A stretch of DNA of 5,936 nucleotides from an uncultured Rhodospirillales bacterium (GTDB lineage: Bacteria > Pseudomonadota > Alphaproteobacteria > Acetobacterales > Acetobacteraceae): positions 1 through 5,936 of the forward strand of contig CAIYPH010000076.1 of NCBI GenBank assembly GCA_903928045.1. The letters run 5' to 3'. The notes under the pieces were generated by a model, which made no database searches, was not told the origin of the DNA, and saw only the letters and a list, made by a program, of their open reading frames with translations. Below are positions 1-5,600 of the stretch, one piece after another; positions within the stretch are counted from its first letter, which is position 1, and every line of letters begins with the position of its first letter. A program made the translations under genes and the position numbers.

Positions 1-23
1 AAAAAGAAGCGCTTCCTTCCAAT
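1..23 (+). repeat. Right end of a truncated copy of the A/T-rich palindromic repeat
   Basis: These 23 bases match 1029-1051, the right end of the complete element between rlmJ and gpsA, at 22 of 23 positions. The only difference is C at 15 against T at 1043. Similarity stops after base 23, so this looks like the boundary of the element. The copy has the same orientation as the downstream one, and its left part lies outside the window. The segment carries the right arm of the terminal hairpin (AAAAAGAAGC) without its partner. It ends 45 bp before the rlmJ start. The spacer 24-57 is C-rich and shows no clear promoter. Confidence 0.75.
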
Positions 24-57
24 AAAACCCACCCCACCCTAAAACGCCCCACCACCC

Positions 58-63
58 GAGGGA
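58..63 (+). promoter_or_regulatory. Ribosome binding site of rlmJ
   Basis: GAGGGA lies 5 bases upstream of the GTG at 69. It is a good Shine-Dalgarno match and supports this GTG as the start, because no in-frame ATG precedes the conserved N-terminal NYRHAFHAGN motif. Confidence 0.7.
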
Positions 64-68
64 CGAAC

Positions 69-887
69 GTGAACTACCGCCACGCCTTCCACGCCGGCAA
101 TTTCGCTGACTGCATGAAGCACGCCCTTCTCGTCTGGCTCCTGCGCGCCATGGCCCGCAAGGACAAGGGCTTCCTCGTGCTCGACACCCATGCCGGCGTC
201 GGCCGCTACGATCTCTCCGCCCTCCCCGCCGAACGCACCGGCGAATGGCGCGCCGGCATCGCCCGCCTCACCGGCGCCACCGACCCCGCGCTGGCCGATT
301 ATCTCGCCCTCGTCACCCAGCTCGGCCTCTACCCCGGCTCCCCGGCACTCATCCACGCCCTCCTCCGCCCGCAGGACCGCCTCGCCTGCTGCGAACTCCA
401 CCCCGAGGACGTCAAACCCCTCCGCCGCGCCTTCCGCGACGACCCCCGCGTCGCCGTCCACCACCGCGACGGCTACGATTCCGTCGGCGCCCTCCTCCCC
501 CCGCCCGAACGTCGCGGCCTGGTGCTCATCGACCCGCCCTACGAAGCGCCGGACGAATTCATCCGCCTCGTCGCCGCCATCCGCCTCGCCATTCGCCGCT
601 TCCCCACCGGCACCATCGCCGCCTGGTATCCCATCAAATCCCGCGCCCAGGCCCGTGCCCTGCACGGAGACCTCCAGGCCGCCGGCATCCCCGATATCAC
701 CGCCGCCGAACTCTGGCTCCGCGAACCCATCGACGCCGCCCGCCTCAACGGCTGCGGCCTGCTGGTGGTCAATCCCCCCTTCGGCTTCGCCGCGGCAGCG
801 CGAAGCATCCTCGATGCCATGCTGGCGAGAATTGGCAATCGGGAGGCTGGCGAAGCCATCATTGTCGAAGTAGTCTGTGATGAGTAA
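69..887 (+). CDS. rlmJ: 23S rRNA (adenine(2030)-N(6))-methyltransferase RlmJ
   Basis: RlmJ uses S-adenosylmethionine to methylate N6 of A2030 (E. coli numbering) in 23S rRNA, a cytoplasmic step of large-subunit maturation. The 272-residue product begins with the family signature NYRHAFHAGN (2-11) and has MKH at 16-18, where E. coli RlmJ has its conserved Lys18. The SAM-binding segment LDTHAGVGRYDL (38-49) follows, then AERTGEW (54-60), YPGSP (88-92), ELHPED (109-114), the catalytic DPPY (155-158), AAWYPIK (184-190) and VVNPPFG (233-239). The E. coli protein has about 280 residues, so this one is essentially full length. The GTG start is fixed by the signature and by GAGGGA at 58-63. Oddity: the last 18 codons (831-884) drop to 9 of 18 G/C-ending codons, while the rest is almost all G/C-ending. 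The C-terminus may therefore derive partly from the adjoining repeat element. The gene is bracketed by copies of that element, so it probably has its own transcript. Confidence 0.95.
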   Translation: MNYRHAFHAGNFADCMKHALLVWLLRAMARKDKGFLVLDTHAGVGRYDLSALPAERTGEWRAGIARLTGATDPALADYLALVTQLGLYPGSPALIHALLRPQDRLACCELHPEDVKPLRRAFRDDPRVAVHHRDGYDSVGALLPPPERRGLVLIDPPYEAPDEFIRLVAAIRLAIRRFPTGTIAAWYPIKSRAQARALHGDLQAAGIPDITAAELWLREPIDAARLNGCGLLVVNPPFGFAAAARSILDAMLARIGNREAGEAIIVEVVCDE

Positions 888-900
888 GGCGAGGGAAGCA

Positions 901-924
901 GTTCTTTTTGTGAACAAAAAGAAC
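901..924. other. Left terminal hairpin of the repeat element, 14 bp after the rlmJ stop
   Basis: This is a perfect inverted repeat of 11 bp, GTTCTTTTTGT and ACAAAAAGAAC, separated by GA; a physical hairpin would have a 10-bp stem and a TGAA loop. The stem is A/T-rich and no U-tract follows directly, so it is not a canonical intrinsic terminator. It could still stabilise the rlmJ mRNA 3' end. Confidence 0.65.
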
Positions 925-1013
925 CAAAAAAACTTTTTATTCTGTTCCATGCCGTTGGCGTACATAGGCGGGATGGTAGGCAGTGGTACAGCCCAATGGA
1001 ATAAAAGTTTTTT

Positions 1014-1038
1014 GCTTCTTTTTTCCCAAAAAAGAAGC
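1014..1038. other. Right terminal hairpin of the repeat element in the gpsA leader
   Basis: This is a perfect 11-bp inverted repeat, GCTTCTTTTTT and AAAAAAGAAGC, with a CCC loop. Its 3' arm contains the only Shine-Dalgarno-like purine stretch (AAGAAG, 1032-1037) before the gpsA ATG at 1050, so folding of the RNA would bury that site. The structure repeats in part at 1-10. Confidence 0.65.
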
Positions 1039-1049
1039 GCTTTCTTCCA

Positions 1050-2006
1050 ATGATTGCCATCATCGGCGCCGGCGCCTGGGGCACCGCCCTGGCCATGCAG
1101 GCCGCCGCCGCCGGGCGCAACGTCCTCCTCTGGGCCCGCAGCCCCAGCCGCGCGGCCGAGATGCAGGCCACCCGCGAATCACCCCGCCTGCCCGGCATTC
1201 GCCTGCATGACGCGATTCGCGTGGTGGACGTGCTGCCCGCCGCGCCGATTACCCTGCTGGTGGTGCCCTTGCAGCACATGCGCGCCATCGCCGGCGCCCT
1301 CCCTGGCGACGGGCCGCTGGCGGTCTGCGCCAAGGGCGTCGAAATCGGCAGCCATCTGCTGCCGCTCGAGGTGCTGGAGGCCGTGCTTCCGGGCCGGCCA
1401 GCCTGCGTGCTGAGCGGCCCCAACTTCGCCCATGAGGTCGCCGCCGGACTGCCGGCCGCGTCCGTCGTGGCGGGGCGGGATGCCGCGGTCCGCGCCGGCG
1501 TCATCGCCGCTTTGGCCGGCGGCAGCTTCCGCCTCTACGGCAATGATGACCCGATCGGGGCGCAGATCGGCGGCGCCGCGAAAAACGTCGTCGCCATCGC
1601 CGCCGGCGTCGTGGTCGGCGCCGGGCTCGGCGAGAACGCCCGCGCCGCTCTGGTCACCCGCGGCCTCGCCGAAATCGCCCGGCTCGCGGTGGCGCTTGGC
1701 GGCCGCGCCGACACCGTCTCCGGCCTCTCCGGCCTCGGCGACCTCCTGCTGACCTGCACCGGCACCTCCAGCCGCAACTTCTCCCTCGGCCTCGAACTCG
1801 GCCAGGGCGCCACCCTGCCCGCCATCCTCGCGCGGCGCAGCAGCGTCACCGAAGGCGTGCACACCGCCCCCGCCTTGGTCGCCCGCGCCCACGCCGCCGG
1901 CGTCGCCATGCCCATCTCCGAGGCCGTCGCCGCCATCATGCAAGGCGCCCTCTCCGTCCCGTCGGCCATCGCCACGCTCATGGGCCGCCCCCTGCGCGAC
2001 GAATAG
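1050..2006 (+). CDS. gpsA: Glycerol-3-phosphate dehydrogenase [NAD(P)+]
   Basis: GpsA reversibly reduces dihydroxyacetone phosphate to sn-glycerol 3-phosphate, the backbone precursor of membrane phospholipids; it is a soluble cytoplasmic enzyme. The 318-residue product (E. coli about 339) has the Rossmann dinucleotide motif GAGAWGTALA (6-15), AKGVE with Lys95, SGPNFAHEVAAGLP (122-135), and GGAAKNVVAIAAG (174-186) containing Lys178, equivalent to the catalytic lysine. It continues with GENARAALVTRGLAE (194-208), the substrate-binding region, then SGLGDLLLTC (227-236) and SRN (241-243). The start is the ATG that directly precedes the first beta strand IAIIGAG. It has no good Shine-Dalgarno, only AAGAAG 12 bases away inside a hairpin arm. 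The leader, including the first two bases of the ATG, matches the palindromic repeat, so translation or mRNA stability may be shaped by it. The C-terminus MGRPLRDE fits the family ending (E. coli LLGRARKDE). Confidence 0.97.
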   Translation: MIAIIGAGAWGTALAMQAAAAGRNVLLWARSPSRAAEMQATRESPRLPGIRLHDAIRVVDVLPAAPITLLVVPLQHMRAIAGALPGDGPLAVCAKGVEIGSHLLPLEVLEAVLPGRPACVLSGPNFAHEVAAGLPAASVVAGRDAAVRAGVIAALAGGSFRLYGNDDPIGAQIGGAAKNVVAIAAGVVVGAGLGENARAALVTRGLAEIARLAVALGGRADTVSGLSGLGDLLLTCTGTSSRNFSLGLELGQGATLPAILARRSSVTEGVHTAPALVARAHAAGVAMPISEAVAAIMQGALSVPSAIATLMGRPLRDE

Positions 2007-2017
2007 GCGCCGCCAAT

Positions 2018-2049
2018 CCTAGAAAAAAATCTAGGTATATAGATTTTTT
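2018..2049. other. Two overlapping, mutually exclusive inverted repeats after gpsA
   Basis: CCTAGA (2018-2023) pairs with TCTAGG (2030-2035) around an A6 loop. Alternatively, AAAAAATCTA (2024-2033) pairs perfectly with TAGATTTTTT (2040-2049) around GGTATA. The shared segment ATCTA cannot be in both stems. The region begins 11 bp after the gpsA stop and ends 3 bp before the predicted -35 box of the next gene. It may act as a weak gpsA 3' end or as an A/T-rich upstream promoter element. It lacks the GC-rich stem and directly adjoining U-run of a textbook terminator. Confidence 0.5.
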
Positions 2050-2052
2050 CCC

Positions 2053-2081
2053 TTGACTGATGATAACAGACGAGTTATCAA
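2053..2081 (+). promoter_or_regulatory. Sigma70-like promoter of the small gene, predicted leaderless transcript
   Basis: TTGACT (2053-2058, five of six to TTGACA) and TATCAA (2076-2081, four of six to TATAAT) are separated by exactly 17 bp. A/T-rich sequence lies just upstream (2020-2050). Transcription would be expected to begin around 2087-2090, at the ATG at 2089, so the mRNA would be leaderless or nearly so. This agrees with the absence of a Shine-Dalgarno before that ATG. It is predicted from sequence only. Confidence 0.5.
2061..2080. promoter_or_regulatory. Candidate operator palindrome within the promoter
   Basis: TGATAAC and GTTATCA form a perfect 7-bp inverted repeat around AGACGA. 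The palindrome fills the spacer between the -35 and -10 boxes and covers five of the six bases of the -10 box. That is a typical position for a dimeric helix-turn-helix repressor site. No regulator gene is visible in the window. If the region is read through from gpsA, it could instead form an RNA hairpin. Confidence 0.45.
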
Positions 2082-2088
2082 GATCGCC

Positions 2089-2508
2089 ATGAGCAACCCC
2101 ACCTCCCCGGCCCTGCGCCTCGCCGCCATCCTGCGATGGATCGCCGGGAGTCTCGGTCTGCTCCGCTTCTTCAACCGCGAGGCCGCCGAATTCCACGCCT
2201 ACGTCGTCGACACCCTCGAACGCTTCCAGCTCCTGCTCGACCGCATCGCCGCCGGCGACCTGCCGCCCGAACCGGCCGCCGCCCCGCGCGCCGCGACACC
2301 CCGACTCCGCCCGGCGAACGCTACCCCCAGGTCCGCCCGCAGTGCCGGCCGCCCGGCGCCCCGCGCCCGTCCTGCCCCCACGGCCTCCCGCCCCCATCGC
2401 GCCCCGCGCGCCTGGTGGATGCTCCCGTGCGTCCGCCGTCCGCCGCGCATCCGCGCGACCGCGGCCGCTTTTGGTCACCTCCGCGCGAAAAGCGATTCGG
2501 CGGGATAG
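2089..2508 (+). CDS. Uncharacterised small protein with helical N-terminus and Arg/Pro/Ala-rich tail
   Basis: I cannot assign a function. The 139-residue product has two parts. Residues 1-60 look foldable and helical: LRLAAILRWIAGSLGLLRFF is an amphipathic or weakly hydrophobic stretch, followed by AAEFHAYVVDTLERFQLLLDRIAAGD. Residues 61-139 are low-complexity, rich in Pro, Arg and Ala, and probably disordered. G/C-ending codons stay frequent to the stop, which supports this frame. The ATG at 2089 is preferred because it sits where the predicted promoter would start transcription. A TTG at 2053 is in frame but lies inside the -35 box and would add 12 residues without a ribosome binding site. 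From memory, not checked, the 'MSNP.SPA.RLAAI' opening resembles small Acetobacteraceae hypothetical proteins. The tail could be frameshifted: the neighbouring frame runs to a stop at 2537-2539 with the ending REIRVNFVAI. The gene is convergent with the large surface-protein gene, 93 bp away. Confidence 0.6.
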   Translation: MSNPTSPALRLAAILRWIAGSLGLLRFFNREAAEFHAYVVDTLERFQLLLDRIAAGDLPPEPAAAPRAATPRLRPANATPRSARSAGRPAPRARPAPTASRPHRAPRAWWMLPCVRRPPRIRATAAAFGHLRAKSDSAG

Positions 2509-2601
2509 GGAAATTCGCGTCAATTTCGTTGCGATTTAGCAACCATGGCGAAAAACCGCCGTCACCTCAACGCAACGCACCCCGAAAATCCCCCTCGCGC
2601 C

Positions 2602-5600
2602 TCACAGGAACTGCCCGGCCACCGGCCCGGTCGAGCCGACGAAGGTGATATGCGTCCCGTCCGACAGCGTCAGCACCGTCGAGCTCGCGCCACCGCCCAC
2701 GCCCGGGATCGTCGTCTTGCCCGCCAGCGCCGCCGCCGCCTCGCCGGCCGGGAAGCCGAGCAGCGAGAGGTAGTCGGTGGCCACCGAATAATTGTCGATC
2801 TCCACCGCGTTCGCGCTGCCATTCACGAAGGCATAGAGGTCGATGCCATGGCCGGCCACGATCGTGGTCGCCCCGGTGCCGATCTGCACGTTGTTGCTGA
2901 AGTCGCCGGTCTTGATCAGGTTCGGCCCGGAACCGCCGGTCAGGTGGAGGTTGCCCGTGCTGCCCACCGCCGAGATCGTCACCGCCCCGGTCCGCGCCTG
3001 GATCGCCGCGTCGCCAGGGCCGGCCTGCGTGCTCAGCACGTCGCCATCACCACCGCCGATCAGCGTACTGGCGCCGGAGCCCGCGGTCAGGCGGTTGTGC
3101 CCGGCCGGCCCGCCCTGGAACAGGTCCGACCCGCTGCCTCCGGTCGCCGTCACCGAGCCGGCGAAGCCCCACACCGTGTCCGCCCCGCTGCCGCCGGTGA
3201 AGTTCGACGCGCCGTACGACCACAGGAACTCCGAGCCGGAGCCGCCCCGGTTGGTGATCGCACCGCTCGCGCTGCCGAGCACCGTGGTGGCGCCGGAGCC
3301 CGCGTTGAACGTCAGGTTCTCGCTCAGCGCAAAGACGAACATGTTGCCCGCCGTCGCGTTCACGGTCGCCGAGCCGGTGCTGCCGATCACCGTATCGGCG
3401 CCGGTCGAGTTCACCACGTCCTTGTTGGAGCCGAGCCAGATCTGCGTGCCGCCCGCCGTATTCACCGTCGATGTGCCGGACCCGCCGACAAACACCGCGT
3501 TGCCGGAGCCGCCGTTGAACACGTTCTGCCCGGAACCCGAATACACCGTCGGGTTGTTGGCCCCCGCGGTGACGGTGATGTTGCCGTTGGACAGCCCGGC
3601 GATCAGGTCCGCGCCGCCGGAGGCGAGGCTGTCGGTGCCGACGCCGAGCAGGATGGTATTGTGCCCGGTGCCGCTGACGATGGTGTTGTTGCCGGCCAGC
3701 GCGATGATGGTGTTGTCCCCGTTGCCGACCTGGAAAAGGTTGGCGCCGGTCCCCGGCACGCCGCCCGGCGCGTCGCTGATATAGTTGTTGCCGCCGCCCG
3801 CGTTGACGGTCGCGTGCCCGCTTTCGGCCGCGGTGATGGTATCCGCTCCCGTGCCGGTGAAGATCGCCTGGTCCCCGGCGCCCGGGAACAGCGACAGCAG
3901 GTTGTTGCCGCCGGCCGCGAACACCGAGCCGGCGCCAGCGCCGCCGTTGAACAACATGCCGCCAGACCCGGCGACGATGAGCTGCCCGTTCGCCCCGCCA
4001 CCCAGGATGGTCGCAACGTCGGGTGCGGTATCGTAGACCGTGGTGTAGCCCGGATTGATCGAGATGAAGCTGGCCTGCTGCATATACAGCTCGCCCGCCT
4101 TGCCCGCCGGCACCGTCGGCACTGAGCCGCCGCCGCCGGCCGGCACGAGATACGCGAAGGCCGTTCCGGCCTTCACGCTCGCATTCACCGGATTCGCCGC
4201 CGCCTGAACCGCCGACAGCATGGACGCGGTGGGGAAGGGTACCGCCTCAACGAGCCCGCCCGCGCCCCGCAGCGTCGCCGCCCCGGACACCGAGCTGGCG
4301 CCGGTGATCCAGGTCTTGCCGTTGTCGTCGGGGGTGATGAAGAAGCTCGCCTGGTTCGCCCCGGCGGTGGTGTCCACATTAAGGGTCGCCGTGCCGCCGT
4401 TCTTCAGCGCGAAGCTGATGACGCCGCCGCCGGAGATGGTCGGCGCCGAGGCGCCCGCCGCGGTCAGGCCGGTCAGCTCGATCGTCTCGCCGGGGGCCAT
4501 GATGCCGATCCGCCCGGTCGGCGCCAGCGTGCCGCCGGAGAGCAGCAGGCCGTTGCCGTTGAAGCTGATCGCCGTGCTCAGCAGGCTTCCATTGCGGGCA
4601 TCGAGGGTGGAACCGCCGCCGATCGTGACCACGCCGCCCGCCGAAATCGTGCCCGCATTGCCCGTGAGTGCCAGCAGCGATCCGCCCTCGATATCGATCG
4701 AGCCGGTGTTGCTGAAACTACCCGCCGCGCTCAGCGTCGAGCCGCCGGTGATCGACAGGCCCGCAAGCGTCAGCGCCGACCCGCTTCCGGCCGTGAACGA
4801 GGACGCGCCCGCGAGCGTCACGGGACTGACGACGGCCGCGTTGCCGCCGAGCGACAGCGCCGACCCGGCAAGGAGGTCGATCGGGCCGGTCGAGGCGAAT
4901 GCCCCCGCCGCGCTGATGGAGGATGCCCCGTCCAGATGCAGCGCGCCGGTATCGGTGAAGTTACCGCCGCCGCTGACGGTCGAGCCGCCGGTGACGGAGA
5001 GGCTGCTGAACGTCAGCGTGCTGGTGTTGCCAGCGGTAAAGGTCGACCCGCCGGTCACCGTCGCCGCGCCATTCACGGTCGCGCTGCCGGTGAGCGACAG
5101 CTGGGAACTGCCCTCGAGGTCAAGCGGCCCGGTGTCGGAGAAGGCGCCCGCCGCGCTGACGGTTGTGGTGGTCGTCACCGTCAGGCCGGTGAGCGTCGCG
5201 CGGCTGCTGGCGTCCTCGGTAAGCCGCGAGCCGCCGCTGACCGTCACCGCGCCGCTGAGCGCCGAGGTGCCGGTGAGTGCGACCAGGCCAGAGGTCTGGA
5301 TGCTGATATTGCCGCCGACGTTCGAGCCGCCGCTTATGGAGGCCGTGCCGCCGTTGGTCAGTATCAGGCTGCCGCCGGTGATGGTGTTGCCGTTCAGGTT
5401 GATACGGCTGTTGCCATCGGCGCTGAGGGCGAGGTTGTTGGCGGTGATCCCGGAGGCGACGGAGAGCGTGGAGCCGCCGGCGATGCTGATCGGCTGGGTG
5501 CCGAGGGAGGCGCCGCTGTCGAGCTGCAACACGCCGCCGCCGCTCGCCGTCATGCCGCCGGCCCCGGGCGCGGTGCCGCTTTGCAGTTCGATGGTGCCGC

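Larger units (their letters stand above)
901..1051 (+). repeat. Composite palindromic intergenic element (hairpin - long arms - hairpin)
   Basis: This A/T-rich block between rlmJ and gpsA is built symmetrically. A terminal hairpin (901-924) is followed by a left arm at 927-942 (A6-C-T5-ATTC). A 56-base core (943-998) comes next, then a complementary right arm at 999-1013 (GAAT-A4-G-T6, one bulged T), and a second terminal hairpin (1014-1038) with a short tail to about 1051. The core also pairs imperfectly: TGTTCCATGCC (943-953) against GGCAGTGGTACA (979-990). A second copy's right end lies at 1-23 in the same orientation. The design resembles a REP/BIME- or MITE-like element. There is no transposase gene, and I see no clear target-site duplication. 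The left boundary is uncertain and could reach back to about 830, inside rlmJ, where base composition changes. Confidence 0.7.

Noticed and set aside
39..965. 308-residue open frame on the - strand across rlmJ
   Set aside because: It is a Gly/Ala/Glu-rich antisense shadow of rlmJ that runs into the palindromic repeat; no motif was seen.
539..1943. Minus-strand open frames across the rlmJ 3' part and gpsA (539-1504, 1179-1943)
   Set aside because: They overlap two well-identified enzymes on the opposite strand, cross the repeat element and have low-complexity composition.
2053..2088. TTG at 2053 as an upstream start of the small gene
   Set aside because: It coincides with the -35 box, has no Shine-Dalgarno and adds residues encoded by the operator-like palindrome; the ATG at 2089 fits better.
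2528..2560. Small hairpins (GTTGC/GCAAC and GGCG/CGCC) between the convergent genes as a bidirectional terminator
   Set aside because: Stems are only 4-5 bp and lack a following T-run on either strand, so I could not support a terminator call.
2136..2648. 170-residue Arg/Pro-rich open frame on the + strand
   Set aside because: It overlaps the small gene in another frame, begins inside its conserved-looking N-terminal part and ends inside the convergent gene; composition is typical of a shifted frame.
2545..4125. 526-residue open frame on the + strand, opposite the surface-protein gene
   Set aside because: The product is Arg/His/Ala-rich without recognisable motifs and lies antisense to the well-supported repeat protein; long antisense frames are expected in GC-rich DNA.
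4705..5337. Regular repeats resembling a CRISPR-like array
   Set aside because: The repeats are degenerate, in frame, encode conserved protein motifs and have no short identical repeat/unique spacer structure.
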